64,000 nt of DNA from Bacillota bacterium (GTDB lineage Bacteria; Bacillota; Negativicutes; Sporomusales; CTSoil-080). Position numbers and translations under genes: made by a program. The stretch covers positions 30,440 to 94,439 of the forward strand of contig JAGGAD010000003.1 in assembly GCA_017889625.1 (NCBI GenBank), written 5' to 3'. Positions 34,679 to 45,762 of this stretch are shown here, in pieces; positions within the stretch are counted from its first letter, which is position 1; each line of letters starts with the position of its first letter. A model generated the notes under the pieces. It was not told the DNA's origin. It saw only the letters and a list, made by a program, of their open reading frames with translations, and searched no databases.

Positions 34679-35527
34679 ATGGAAAAAGCTATTTTAATAG
34701 TAGCAGTATTAACCGGTGTTGGCCTAATCTTTGGCTTTATTCTGGCCTATGCTAATAAAAAATTTGCCCTAGAAGTAAATCCTTTGATTCATATTGTGGA
34801 AGATGTGTTGCCAAAAGGACAATGTGGGGCGTGTGGCTATGCCGGTTGTATGGCCTATGCGGAAGCGGTGGTTTTAAACGCTGAAGTACCGCCTAACCTG
34901 TGTATTCCGGGAAAAGATCCGGTGGCTAAGGCGGTTGCCGAGCTTACCGGGAAAAAGGCGGCTGAGATGGAACCACGCATTGCTCAGGTAAGGTGCGCTG
35001 GTAGTAATGAGAAAGCAGTAATCGCGTATGGTTATCGAGGAATAGAAGATTGCGTAGCGGCAAGTCTGTTGTTTGGTGGTCAGAAAGTATGTAAGCATGG
35101 CTGTCTGGGATTAGGGACATGTGTGAAAAACTGCCCCTTTGGCGCTTTGACGATGAGTGAAACTGGATTACCGGTCGTTGATGCAGAAAAATGCACGGGG
35201 TGTGGTGTATGCCAAGGCGCGTGTCCTAAAGGCGTTATTCAAATGGTGCCAATTGGTGCGCGTGTACGGGTTAATTGTAACTCCAAAGATAAAGGCGCAA
35301 TAGCACGTAAAGCTTGCACTGCAGCGTGTATTGCCTGTACGCTTTGTATGAAGGAATGCCCTCACGGTGCTATAAAAATGGAGAACAACTTAGCGGTAGT
35401 GGACGTTAAAATATGTAAGGAACAATGTTCTGAGCAAAAATGTTTAGTTAAATGTCCAACTAAAGCAATTGGCTCGGTAGTGAAGGGCGGCAGTTCGGGA
35501 ACAGAAAAGGCTGCGGATTGTTCCTAA
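34679..35527 (+). CDS. rnfB: Rnf complex subunit RnfB (ferredoxin-accepting)
   Basis: The 282-residue protein has an N-terminal membrane anchor (residues about 4-24), the CGACGYAGC Fe-S domain (about 49-57) and a long ferredoxin-like part with CKHGCLGLGTCVKNC, CTGCGVCQGAC, CIACTLCMKEC and CSEQKCLVKC motifs. This multicluster subunit takes electrons from reduced ferredoxin, for example that made by pyruvate oxidation or by the Hyd complex. A 37-base gap with GGAAGGAGCGGAG precedes it. It ends the operon; the next unit has its own promoter. Confidence 0.95.
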   Translation: MEKAILIVAVLTGVGLIFGFILAYANKKFALEVNPLIHIVEDVLPKGQCGACGYAGCMAYAEAVVLNAEVPPNLCIPGKDPVAKAVAELTGKKAAEMEPRIAQVRCAGSNEKAVIAYGYRGIEDCVAASLLFGGQKVCKHGCLGLGTCVKNCPFGALTMSETGLPVVDAEKCTGCGVCQGACPKGVIQMVPIGARVRVNCNSKDKGAIARKACTAACIACTLCMKECPHGAIKMENNLAVVDVKICKEQCSEQKCLVKCPTKAIGSVVKGGSSGTEKAADCS

Positions 35528-35557
35528 TAATTATCCTAATACTATTTTAAAAAATTA

Positions 35558-35586
35558 TTGACGATGCAAACTAAGGCTGATATAAT
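35558..35586 (+). promoter_or_regulatory. Sigma-A promoter of the ilvA T-box transcript
   Basis: TTGACG at 35558-35563 and TATAAT at 35581-35586 are separated by 17 bases. Transcription would start near 35593. Confidence 0.8.
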
Positions 35587-35592
35587 ACACCT

Positions 35593-35860
35593 TAAGTATT
35601 ATATTGTTAATAGTTATGACGGAGATAAGTAGTTTACTGCGACGTTTTCAGAGAGTCGGTGGATGGTGGGACGCCGATAATAAGCAGGAAATGAAGATCA
35701 CTTCGGAACTGCGTTTCTGAATATAAGTAAGAAATGCCGGATTTGCCTCGTTAATCGGCATAGGTTTGATTGAACCGAAGAGAGGCATCTTCATGCAATT
35801 AAGGTGGTAACGCGGGTTATAGACTCGTCCTTGAATATTCAAGGACGAGTTTTTTATTTA
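35593..35860 (+). ncRNA. T-box riboswitch, isoleucine-specific
   Basis: The leader contains an AGAGAG box near 35650, the T-box AAGGTGGTAACGCGG at 35801-35815 and a strong terminator (stem 35823-35834/35839-35850 plus T run). ATC at 35697-35699 followed by A is in the position expected for the specifier, fitting an isoleucine codon, and the regulated gene makes the first committed step to isoleucine. Low charged tRNA-Ile should turn transcription on. Confidence 0.9.
35823..35859 (+). terminator. T-box-controlled terminator before ilvA
   Basis: ACTCGTCCTTGA at 35823-35834 pairs perfectly with TCAAGGACGAGT at 35839-35850, with a four-base loop and following T run. Confidence 0.85.
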
Positions 35861-35899
35861 AAATAAAAAACTTAAAAATCGTATACTAGGAGGTAGAGT

Positions 35900-37147
35900 A
35901 TGGTTGACTTTAAAAATAAGAAATTTAATTTGCCAAATGGGGCTTCGGTATCAATTGACGATGTCTATTTAGCGGGGGAAAACCTGCAACCAGTCTTGAA
36001 AAAAACTGAACTTATTCAAAGTCCGGTATTTAGCAGTGAATGTGGTAATCAGGTATTTATAAAACCGGAAAACCTCCAAGTTACTGGTGCATTTAAAATT
36101 CGTGGGGCCTATAATAAAATAAGTAAACTCACTGATGAGGAAAAACAACGCGGTGTTATCGCCTCATCTGCCGGGAATCATGCTCAAGGTGTAGGGTATG
36201 CTGCTCAGCTTTTAGGAGTTAAGGCAACCGTAGTTATGCCGGCAACTACCCCGATTATTAAGGTGGAAGCTACCCGGAGTTTTGGAACTAAAGTTGTTCT
36301 TCATGGTGATAGCTATGATGAAGCATATAAAAAAGCAGTAGAATTGCAAATCGCTAATGATTATGTGTTTGTACATCCTTTTGATGACTTAGATGTGCTT
36401 TTAGGCCAAGGTACATTAGCCTTAGAAGTTCTGAACGAATTGGACGATGTTGATGTAATAATGGTGCCAGTAGGCGGCGGCGGTATAATTAGCGGTATAG
36501 CCTTTGCTGCTAAAATGATCAAGCCAACGATAAAAATAATTGGGGTTGAGCCTGATGGAGCCTGCTGCATAAAAGAGTCGTTGGACAAGGCGAAAATAAT
36601 CGAACTAGATAAGGTTGACACTTTTGCTGATGGCGCAGCTGTTAAAAAACCAGGTTCGCTCACGTTCGAGTTTATCAGAGAATTTGTCGATGAAGTTGTA
36701 TCTGTTTCGGATTTTGAAATACTAGAGGCTATTTTGTTATTAATGGAAAAACACAAACTGGTTGCTGAAGGGGCTGGAGCCTTATCGTTAGCTGGATTGA
36801 AAAAAATTCCTGCTGAAAACAAAAAAGTTGTGTGTTTGGTTAGTGGTGGCAATATTGATATATCAACCATTTCAGCCATAATTAACCGGGCTCTTATGGC
36901 CAGAGGACGGCTATTTTGTTTCACTGTTGATTTACCGGATAAACCAGGTGAATTATTGCATGTCGCAACAATTCTTGCGGATCTAAATGCAAACGTAATA
37001 AAATTAGATCATAACCAATCCAAAGTAATGGATAGTTTAAAACGAGTGCAGCTTGAGGTTACTGTTGAAACTAACGGGCATAAGCATGTACAGGAAATAG
37101 AAACGGAATTTAACCGCCAGGGAATAGAAATTCACAAAATTTATTAA
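35900..37147 (+). CDS. ilvA: Threonine ammonia-lyase (threonine deaminase)
   Basis: The 415-residue PLP enzyme converts threonine to 2-oxobutanoate. The PLP lysine is in GAFKIRGAYNK (about residues 62-72), and the glycine-rich PVGGGGIISG loop (about 190-199) binds phosphate. A single C-terminal ACT domain follows (DLPDKPGELLHVATIL, about residues 343-358). This is the shorter, about 410-residue type. Control by an isoleucine T-box indicates a biosynthetic role. AGGAGGT lies before the ATG. Confidence 0.95.
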   Translation: MVDFKNKKFNLPNGASVSIDDVYLAGENLQPVLKKTELIQSPVFSSECGNQVFIKPENLQVTGAFKIRGAYNKISKLTDEEKQRGVIASSAGNHAQGVGYAAQLLGVKATVVMPATTPIIKVEATRSFGTKVVLHGDSYDEAYKKAVELQIANDYVFVHPFDDLDVLLGQGTLALEVLNELDDVDVIMVPVGGGGIISGIAFAAKMIKPTIKIIGVEPDGACCIKESLDKAKIIELDKVDTFADGAAVKKPGSLTFEFIREFVDEVVSVSDFEILEAILLLMEKHKLVAEGAGALSLAGLKKIPAENKKVVCLVSGGNIDISTISAIINRALMARGRLFCFTVDLPDKPGELLHVATILADLNANVIKLDHNQSKVMDSLKRVQLEVTVETNGHKHVQEIETEFNRQGIEIHKIY

Positions 37148-37198
37148 GTTGCCTAGATAATATATACTAATTAAGAATTCTGGGGTTAGGTGAAAATT

Positions 37199-37579
37199 AT
37201 GCGGCTGACACTGGCGGATAAAGTGTTAATAGGCGGATTAATTGTGGTGGCGATTATCGGAATCGGATGGCACGTAACCTTAAATAGTCGGTTTAGAGGC
37301 CAAACGGCTGAAATTTATAAAGATGGCCGCTTAATAGATTCCCTTGTCTTACGGTCCAATTACAGGCAAGTTGTACGGGTAGGAACGGAAACGGACTATG
37401 ATATTATAGAATCAGATAATGGGCGAGTAAGGGTAGTCGAAGCCGATTGTCCAGATCAGCTTTGTGTACGGATGGGGTGGATTAATAGTGCACCAGCCGA
37501 AATTGTTTGTATGCCAAACCGGGTAGTTGTAAAAGTGGTATCTAAAGAAAGGTCTGATATTGACGAGATTGCAAGATGA
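37199..37579 (+). CDS. NusG domain II-containing protein
   Basis: The 126-residue protein has an N-terminal membrane anchor (residues about 8-28) and a single extracytoplasmic NusG-II-type beta domain with the family signature VEADCPDQLCVRMGWI (about residues 80-95) and IVCMPNRVVV. The function of this family is unknown. It is usually encoded beside a Gx-transporter-type membrane protein, as here ten bases downstream. ATG 37199 has GGGTTAGGTGA upstream; GTG 37190 is on the site itself. Confidence 0.8.
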   Translation: MRLTLADKVLIGGLIVVAIIGIGWHVTLNSRFRGQTAEIYKDGRLIDSLVLRSNYRQVVRVGTETDYDIIESDNGRVRVVEADCPDQLCVRMGWINSAPAEIVCMPNRVVVKVVSKERSDIDEIAR

Positions 37580-37588
37580 TGGAGAGTT

Positions 37589-38101
37589 ATGAATATTAGG
37601 CGCATGATTATACTGGGGTTGTTTGTAGCAATTGCGGGGGTGCTTCATGCCGTAGAATGCTGGGTGCCCCTACCGTTGCCGATTCCAGGCGTAAAGCTTG
37701 GGCTGGCGAATATAGTTGCCTTGGCTGTAATTGAACTTTATGGCTGGCGGGATGCTTTGGTAATATCCATATTGAGGGTTTTCTTGGGAACACTATTAGC
37801 CGGAGTTATTTTTGGGCCAGCGTTTATTATGAGCTTCGCCGGAGCTGTGGCAAGTACGCTAGCGATGGCTGTAGGCTGCAAGTATTTGCGGTCTAAGCTT
37901 TTTTCGTTAGTAGGGATTAGCGTAATTGGCGCGCTGGTACATAATATTGCGCAGCTAAGCATAGCTGCGGTACTCGTTGTCAGTAGTGGCGTATTTTGGT
38001 TTTTGCCGTATCTAGTATTGTTTTCTGTACCGACGGGGGTGGTTACCGGCGTTGGCGTAACATACTTTTTTAGAAAACTACCCCAAAATATTATTTTGTA
38101 A
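37589..38101 (+). CDS. Gx transporter family protein (heptaprenyl diphosphate synthase component I-like)
   Basis: The 170-residue protein has five or six hydrophobic segments and the family start LHAVECWVPLPLPIPGVKLGLANIV-like pattern (split here: VPLPLPIPG near residue 26 and KLGLANIVAL near 36). Databases link the family to heptaprenyl diphosphate synthase component I, but its many membrane segments suggest an ECF-type substrate-binding or transport role. It pairs with the NusG-II protein and ends at a terminator. A polyprenyl synthase lies far upstream at 7478, so a link to prenyl metabolism is possible but unproven. Confidence 0.75.
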   Translation: MNIRRMIILGLFVAIAGVLHAVECWVPLPLPIPGVKLGLANIVALAVIELYGWRDALVISILRVFLGTLLAGVIFGPAFIMSFAGAVASTLAMAVGCKYLRSKLFSLVGISVIGALVHNIAQLSIAAVLVVSSGVFWFLPYLVLFSVPTGVVTGVGVTYFFRKLPQNIIL

Positions 38102-38134
38102 AAAAAGTCCTTGTTATAAGCAAGGACTTTTTTT
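38101..38134 (+). terminator. Rho-independent terminator after the Gx-transporter gene
   Basis: AAAAAAGTCCTTG at 38101-38113 pairs with CAAGGACTTTTTT at 38121-38133, with a seven-base loop and T run. It begins at the last base of the stop codon. Confidence 0.9.
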
Positions 38135-38233
38135 ACAGTCTGTAGAAGAGTATTTAATCAACCGACAAATATTTTGCAATTTATCGTTAGCGTAATGAAA
38201 ATTATGGATTGAATTAGTGGTGGGGGGATAGTT

Positions 38234-38506
38234 TTGCGGAAAAGCGGTAGTGGGCGTGGAACATGGATGCTGATTTTATTTTTGCTTACTGGCGCAGTAT
38301 TAGGCGGAATTTTTGGGGAAATTATATCTGATTGGTATTTAGGTGGGCTGGCCCCATACTTGGTAAAATCCGTTGCAATTTTTGACTTGCCGCCGGTTAC
38401 AATCAACCTTTTTGTGGTAAAATTTATTGTAGGGTTTTCATTACATCCCAGCCTAATCAGCATATTAGGTGTTGTTGTGGCGATTTGGGTGTTTTATCGG
38501 TTGTAA
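38234..38506 (+). CDS. DUF4321 family small membrane protein
   Basis: The 90-residue protein has two transmembrane segments (about residues 11-31 and 68-88) and an extracytoplasmic loop with FDLPPVTINLFVVKF. It matches the DUF4321 family, which is often the first gene before maf in Firmicutes. Function unknown; its company suggests a link to cell-shape or septum genes. TTG at 38234 has GGGGGGATA upstream. Confidence 0.75.
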   Translation: MRKSGSGRGTWMLILFLLTGAVLGGIFGEIISDWYLGGLAPYLVKSVAIFDLPPVTINLFVVKFIVGFSLHPSLISILGVVVAIWVFYRL

Positions 38507-38536
38507 TAACGGGCTTCTAACAAGTTGGAGGTTAAT

Positions 38537-39105
38537 ATGGCGTTTATTCTGGCCTCGGCATCGCCGCGGCGACAGGAATTATTACAGCAAATCGGCTGTG
38601 ATTTTCGGATTGTAGTTAGCTCTTTTGCAGAAGATAACAATCTAGCGTTGCCACCGAACCAACTTGCAGTTTTCCATGCTAAAGCAAAAGCACTTGACAT
38701 TGCAAACCAACAAAAAACAGGAGATATTGTTATTGGTGCAGATACGATTGTTGTGAATCAAGGGCGGGTTTATGGCAAACCTACTGATTTATCGGACGGT
38801 CGCCGGATGCTAACTGAATTGTCTGGTCATGAACATCAGGTAATTACAGGTGTAGCAGTGGTGGTTAACGGGAGAGCTTGGACTGATAGCGCTGTAACGA
38901 AGGTTACCTTCAGACAACTTACCGACGACGAAATAAGCTGGTATTTATCTACCGGTGAGTGGGTAGATAAGGCTGGTGCTTATGCAATTCAAGGTCGCGG
39001 AGCATTATTAGTTGAGGCGATATCTGGCTGTTATGCAAATGTGGTAGGGTTACCGCTTACTACTCTTGATAAATTAACTCGGTGCGCAGTGGGAGTTGGT
39101 TTGGT

Positions 39106-39109
<4 letters not shown>
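38537..39109 (+). CDS. maf: Maf-family nucleotide pyrophosphatase
   Basis: The 190-residue protein is a Maf/Ham1-type NTP pyrophosphatase that hydrolyses dTTP/UTP or modified nucleotides. It has the start ILASASPRRQELL (residues 4-16), GADTIVVNQGRVYGKP (about 69-84) and AYAIQGRGALLVE near the C-terminus. ATG 38537 has TTGGAGGT upstream. Its stop overlaps the radC start (ATGA). The order maf-radC-mreB is that of Bacillus. Confidence 0.95.
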
Positions 39110-40876
<1,767 letters not shown>

Positions 40877-40891
40877 AGAGGAGCCGGAAAC

Positions 40892-41791
40892 GTGCGGTTT
40901 TTTTACAAAAAGGCGGTTGTTCTTGGGGTAGCGGTGTTAACCGTCTTTTTGCTTGCCAGTTCAGCGGCGCGTGGTAAGTACCGCTTTGATGTAAGTGAAC
41001 AGATTGTTACAACAGCATTAGCCCCAGTAGAGTATGTGGTAAGCAAAGTCGGTTATAGCTTTAGAAACGTTGGAATCGGTATTAGTGATATTATTAGCGT
41101 TTATCGTGATAATCAGGTACTTAAAGCCCAAAATGAGGAACTTCGTGCCAATATCAATCAGACAACCGAAACTGAGGCCGAAAATACTCGACTGCGGGTC
41201 TTGCTCGATTACAAAAAGGCGGCACCGCAGTTTGGTTTTGTTGTTGCAACAGTAGTTGGCCGCGATGCCAGCACCTGGTCTAATGTTATTATCATTAACC
41301 GTGGGACGGCAAATGGCTTAGTTAAAGATATGCCGGTAGTAACTCCTCAGGGGTTAGTTGGCAATGTGGTTGAAGTATATGCTAATAGTGCAAAAGTACA
41401 GCTCATTCTTGATCCGCGCAGTGCGGTAGGGTCATTGGTACAACGCACTGAGTCACGAGTTACGGCTATAGTTGAAGGAAACGGTGCTAAGCCATCTACG
41501 CCGCGAATGGTAAATTTGGCTAGAGATGCAGATGTTATTTCTGGGGATGTTGTTATTACTTCCGGACTTGGCGGAATATATCCTAAAGGGCTGGTTGTAG
41601 GAGAAGTAGTCGATGTCGTGGATGAGGCGGGGGGATTGCTGAAATATGCGGCTTTGAAGCCCGCCGTAGATTTTAACAGACTGGAAGAAGTAATGGTTAT
41701 TGTGCGTCAGCCTGCGCCTGTACTGCCGCCGCCAAATGCAATTTTGCCGCAGAGCGGGGTGTCACTGCAACAGAAGGGAGCAGGTCAATGA
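40892..41791 (+). CDS. mreC: Rod-shape-determining protein MreC
   Basis: The 299-residue protein has one N-terminal membrane helix (residues about 7-24), a coiled coil (about 70-105) and an extracytoplasmic beta-barrel domain (VVGRDASTWSN, about 128-138; GDVVITSGLGGIYPKGL). It links the MreB filaments to wall synthases. GTG start with GAGGAGCCGG upstream. The stop overlaps mreD (ATGA). Confidence 0.95.
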   Translation: MRFFYKKAVVLGVAVLTVFLLASSAARGKYRFDVSEQIVTTALAPVEYVVSKVGYSFRNVGIGISDIISVYRDNQVLKAQNEELRANINQTTETEAENTRLRVLLDYKKAAPQFGFVVATVVGRDASTWSNVIIINRGTANGLVKDMPVVTPQGLVGNVVEVYANSAKVQLILDPRSAVGSLVQRTESRVTAIVEGNGAKPSTPRMVNLARDADVISGDVVITSGLGGIYPKGLVVGEVVDVVDEAGGLLKYAALKPAVDFNRLEEVMVIVRQPAPVLPPPNAILPQSGVSLQQKGAGQ

Positions 41792-42279
41792 AGCCGCTAG
41801 TTTTCGGGATTATTTTAGTACTAGCGTTGATTATTCAGGCAACTTTGTTGCCGTTGGTTGCAATAAAGGGCGTGCAACCAGACTTGCTATTGATTGTAGT
41901 TGTATCTTGGGGGCTTTTAGCAGGCAAAGAACAAGGCATAGGTCTGGGATTCTTTGCAGGGCTAATTCAGGATTTAGCATCAGGAGCTGTTTTTGGTATG
42001 AACGTGCTATCAAAAATGGCTACTGGTTATGCGTCTGGTATGTTAGAAAGACAAGTATTTAAAGAAAATTATTGGTTGCCGGTAATGGGCGTTTTAACGG
42101 CAACATTGTTTAATAATACAGTTATATTTGTTGTTTTATTTTTATTAGGTTATAGTATTGGTATAACTGAACTAATAACCAATATAGTCTATCCGGTAGC
42201 GTATAATATGGTATTTGCGTTGCCAGTACATTTTTTTGTGCTTAGAATTACCAAGCGATGGATTAATATTACTGGCTAG
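41788..42279 (+). CDS. mreD: Rod-shape-determining protein MreD
   Basis: The 163-residue integral membrane protein has five hydrophobic segments and the LVFGIILVLALIIQ start typical of MreD. It works with MreC and the elongation PBP2. It is translationally coupled to mreC and followed after 26 bases by mrdA. Confidence 0.92.
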   Translation: MKPLVFGIILVLALIIQATLLPLVAIKGVQPDLLLIVVVSWGLLAGKEQGIGLGFFAGLIQDLASGAVFGMNVLSKMATGYASGMLERQVFKENYWLPVMGVLTATLFNNTVIFVVLFLLGYSIGITELITNIVYPVAYNMVFALPVHFFVLRITKRWINITG

Positions 42280-42305
42280 GTTCTGGGTGAGAGGGAGTTG
42301 GCATC

Positions 42306-44138
42306 ATGCTCGAAAAGCGTTTCGGCTATCGGTTGGATGTACTGGCGTTAATTGCTGTTATTGTTGTTGTTACATTAATAAGTCGGCTGGGGTATCTGCA
42401 AGTTGTACAAGGTAAATATTATGGGAATTTGGCTGATGGTAATCGCATCAGGCTTATTCCAATCATGGCTCCACGTGGTATTTTTTATGACCGAAACGGC
42501 GTAGCGCTGGTTTCTAATCGCCCGGGGTTTACCATTTCCCTTGTGCCAATTTCCGGACCTATTCAAGAAGAAGTAATTAATAAATTGTCTGGTATTCTAG
42601 GAATGAGTATCGATGAAATTAAAACAAAAGTTAACAATCAAGCGGGTGTGTTTGAACCAATTAGAATTAAGACGGATGTTGGCCAAGATGTGGTTACCAG
42701 GATTGAAGAACATCGGGCAGAATTACCAGGAGTAGTAATCGAAATTCAACCTATCCGTAATTATGTTAATAATGAACTTGGTGCGCATTTATTTGGCTAC
42801 GTAAGTGAAATTAATGATGTTGAATTGGCAGCAAGTAAAGATAAGGGCTACCGATCCGGAGACATTATTGGAAAATTTGGCTTGGAAAAAGTATACGATC
42901 AGGATATTCGTGGAGTTGACGGTGGCCGTCAGGTTGAGGTTGATGTTACAGGACGACCAATCCAGGAACTTGGAAAGAAAGATCCTCAGCCAGGCAACAA
43001 CCTGATGATGACGATAGATTATCGTATCCAAAAAGCTGCGGAAATGGCTATTGACGAACAATTACAAGTTCTTCAGACAAAATTAGGGCGACGTAACGCT
43101 AAAGCCGCAGCGGCGGTAGTTATGAACCCTAAAACAGGCGAAATATTAGCGATGGTCAGTCGGCCAGCGTTCAATCCTAATTTGTTTGCTGGCGGAATTT
43201 CTACAAAGGATTGGAAGACGATCAACGACAATCCTTTCAACCCGATGGATAATAAGGCTATTTCGGGGATGTATCCGCCTGGCTCGACGTTTAAAATTAT
43301 TACTGGAACTGCAGCCCTTGAATTAGGTAAAGTGACACCTGAAGAAAAAATTCTCGATACAGGCAAACACTGGATAATCCCTAAAGGAAATGATGCCGGA
43401 GAAGCTTTAGGCTGGATCGATTTTAAGGTTGCGATGGCGAAGTCCGATAATGTATATTTCTATGAAATGGGGAACCGTCTGGGTATTGATAATCTGGAAA
43501 ATTACGCGCGAATGTTTGGACTAGGTGATTACACTGGTATTAACTTGCCGGGTGAAGCTGACGGATTAGTTGCTAATAGACGCTATAAAGAAAAAGTGTA
43601 TGGTGAAGACTGGTACTTATCGGAAACCTTTGATGCCGCTATTGGGCAGGGATTTCAATTAGTAACTCCGCTGCAGGTTGCAATGGTTATGAGTGAAATT
43701 GCTAATGGAGGACACCGGTATCGACCGTACCTGATTAGTAAAATTACCGCGCCAAGTGGTGAACCGATAAAACTTTTTGGCGCAGAAGAAGTCGGCAATG
43801 TAAAAATATCTGATAGAACTTTGACGCTTATTCGGGAAGCTCTCAGTGATGTTACGCATGAAGGCGGAACTGCTGGCGCAGTATTTAATGATTTTCCTAT
43901 TACTATTGCTGGTAAGACTGGGACAGCGGAAAATCCCCATGGTGATGACCATGCTTGGTTTGCTTGTTATGCACCATATGACGATCCGCAAGTAGTGGTC
44001 GTGGTCGTAGTGGAACAAGGTGGTTACGGAACAGAGGCCTCGGCGCCGATTGCGAAGAAGATTTTAGAAGCCGCCTTTAATATTAATCAGCCACCCACTG
44101 AAAATGCTAAAACGAATTACCCGAATTCAGCGTTATAG
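42306..44138 (+). CDS. mrdA: Penicillin-binding protein 2 (elongasome transpeptidase)
   Basis: The 610-residue class B PBP has an N-terminal membrane helix (residues about 11-30), a dimerisation domain and a transpeptidase domain. The active-site Ser327 is in PPGSTFK, the SDN motif lies in KSDNVYFYE, and the KTG motif is AGKTGTAEN. It cross-links lateral wall peptidoglycan with RodA and MreBCD. In Bacillus this place holds no such gene, but in diderm Firmicutes mrdA follows mreD. Confidence 0.96.
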   Translation: MLEKRFGYRLDVLALIAVIVVVTLISRLGYLQVVQGKYYGNLADGNRIRLIPIMAPRGIFYDRNGVALVSNRPGFTISLVPISGPIQEEVINKLSGILGMSIDEIKTKVNNQAGVFEPIRIKTDVGQDVVTRIEEHRAELPGVVIEIQPIRNYVNNELGAHLFGYVSEINDVELAASKDKGYRSGDIIGKFGLEKVYDQDIRGVDGGRQVEVDVTGRPIQELGKKDPQPGNNLMMTIDYRIQKAAEMAIDEQLQVLQTKLGRRNAKAAAAVVMNPKTGEILAMVSRPAFNPNLFAGGISTKDWKTINDNPFNPMDNKAISGMYPPGSTFKIITGTAALELGKVTPEEKILDTGKHWIIPKGNDAGEALGWIDFKVAMAKSDNVYFYEMGNRLGIDNLENYARMFGLGDYTGINLPGEADGLVANRRYKEKVYGEDWYLSETFDAAIGQGFQLVTPLQVAMVMSEIANGGHRYRPYLISKITAPSGEPIKLFGAEEVGNVKISDRTLTLIREALSDVTHEGGTAGAVFNDFPITIAGKTGTAENPHGDDHAWFACYAPYDDPQVVVVVVVEQGGYGTEASAPIAKKILEAAFNINQPPTENAKTNYPNSAL

Positions 44139-44141
44139 AAA

Positions 44142-44180
44142 AATACCCTCGGTCGAAAAATAGGACTGAGGGTATTATTA
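44142..44180 (+). terminator. Rho-independent terminator after mrdA
   Basis: A 13-base stem (44142-44154 with 44164-44176, one G-T pair) and nine-base loop lie directly after the mrdA stop; the following ATTATTA tract is only moderately T-rich. Confidence 0.7.
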
Positions 44181-44323
44181 TTAAGGTTTAGTAAAGTATT
44201 TGCGACATTTATAAGATGGCTGGTCAAGACATGGCAGGAATATGGGCAGGTAGAGCGAATTTTTAATGTGAGAAAAATTAACTAAGTAACGTTGCTGTCC
44301 AATTGTAAATATGGGAGAAAAAA

Positions 44324-44941
44324 ATGCGGGAAGCTGTAGTTTTTAAAGGTGTAAGTGGTGAATTGCAGTTAGTTGTAAATGAGTCGGCTGAATTTGGTGA
44401 TGTCTTAAAGCAACTGACGGCAAAATTGGCTGCGGCCAATGAATTTTTCAACAAGAATGCAGTAATTAATTTGCCGACCAAGCTAACAGACGACGAACGG
44501 CGGCGACTGACCGGGGTTTTGACTGAATATGGTCTGGAGGCAAAAGAGCAGGCCGGTGGTAAGCCGGTAAAAAAAGTCAAAAAGGTCCACTCGGCAGTGG
44601 AGGGTGGCTATGAAACTGAGGCTCTTGTTATTAACAGAACTCTCCGAAGCGGACAAAAAGTAGTCTATGGCGGCTCGGTAGTCATTATTGGTGATTTAAA
44701 TCCTGGGGCAGAAGTCGTGGCTGGCGAAAATATTATTATCTTAGGGGCGTGCCGGGGCATGGCCCATGCCGGGGCATCTGGAAATCAGGGGGCAACAATT
44801 ACGGCCAGTAGAGTATTAGCCACTCAGCTCCGTATTGCTGATCTTATTGCTAGGGCACCGGATGATGTGGATAAACCTGCCCAGGTGGAAACTGCTAGGA
44901 TAAAGGATAAAACCGTTGTAATTGAGCCGGCAAGCCGGTAG
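44324..44941 (+). CDS. minC: Septum-site-determining protein MinC
   Basis: The 205-residue protein inhibits FtsZ assembly away from midcell. It has the N-terminal alpha/beta domain and, after a lysine-rich linker (about residues 84-92), the C-terminal beta-helix with VIIGDLNPGAEVVAGENIII-type repeats that bind MinD (VVIIGDLNPGAEV near 122). GGGAG lies upstream of the ATG. minD and minE follow. Confidence 0.94.
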   Translation: MREAVVFKGVSGELQLVVNESAEFGDVLKQLTAKLAAANEFFNKNAVINLPTKLTDDERRRLTGVLTEYGLEAKEQAGGKPVKKVKKVHSAVEGGYETEALVINRTLRSGQKVVYGGSVVIIGDLNPGAEVVAGENIIILGACRGMAHAGASGNQGATITASRVLATQLRIADLIARAPDDVDKPAQVETARIKDKTVVIEPASR

Positions 44942-44959
44942 AGGAAGGAGATAGATGAT

Positions 44960-45760
44960 ATGGGAGAAGTAATTGTTGTTACATCCGGCAAAGGCGGAGT
45001 GGGGAAAACAACAACAACTGCTAATTTAGGAACTGGCTTTGCATTAATGGGGAAAAAGGTTGTATTGGTGGATGCTGATATTGGATTACGCAATTTGGAT
45101 GTGGTAATGGGGTTAGAAAATCGAATAGTGTATGATCTGGTAGATGTTACCGATGGCAACTGCCGGTTGAAGCAGGCTTTGATTAGAGATAAGCGATATG
45201 AGACCTTGTACTTATTGCCGGCGGCTCAAACCAGAGATAAAAATGCTGTAAATCCTGAACAGATGAAACAACTTTGCACAGAATTAGCTGAGGAATTTGA
45301 CTATGTATTAATTGATTGTCCGGCTGGCATTGAGCAAGGTTTCAAAAATGCTATAGCGGGGGCTGACCGTGCGGTAATAGTCACTACGCCTGAAGTATCA
45401 GCGGTTAGAGATGCTGATCGGATTATTGGATTGTTAGAAGCCGAAGGAAAACATAATCCAAAGCTAATCGTCAACCGCATTCGGCCAGCTATGGTTAGAA
45501 AAGGCGATATGATGGATATTGACGACATTATTGAAATACTAGCGGTCGATCTACTGGGAATAATACCAGAAGATGAATATATTGTTATATCCACTAATAG
45601 AGGCGAACCTGCTATCGTGAATCCTGCTTCGTCAGCCAGCTTGGCATATAAAAATATTGTCCGGCGGTTAAACGGTGAAAACGTACCGCTCATGAGTTTT
45701 GAAGTTAATGGTGGTATAATGAGTAAACTAAAACGATTTTTGGGATTTGGGGAGGGCTGA
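44960..45760 (+). CDS. minD: Septum-site-determining ATPase MinD
   Basis: The 266-residue ParA-type ATPase has a deviant Walker A (SGKGGVGKTTTTANLG, residues about 9-24), DADIGLRNLD and a C-terminal amphipathic membrane-targeting helix (MSKLKRFLGFGEG). It recruits MinC to the membrane and is released by MinE. minE follows two bases after its stop. Confidence 0.97.
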   Translation: MGEVIVVTSGKGGVGKTTTTANLGTGFALMGKKVVLVDADIGLRNLDVVMGLENRIVYDLVDVTDGNCRLKQALIRDKRYETLYLLPAAQTRDKNAVNPEQMKQLCTELAEEFDYVLIDCPAGIEQGFKNAIAGADRAVIVTTPEVSAVRDADRIIGLLEAEGKHNPKLIVNRIRPAMVRKGDMMDIDDIIEILAVDLLGIIPEDEYIVISTNRGEPAIVNPASSASLAYKNIVRRLNGENVPLMSFEVNGGIMSKLKRFLGFGEG

Positions 45761-45762
45761 GT

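Noticed and set aside
36361..36924. 187-codon minus-strand frame within ilvA
   Set aside because: Shadow of the conserved PLP enzyme; no start signals.
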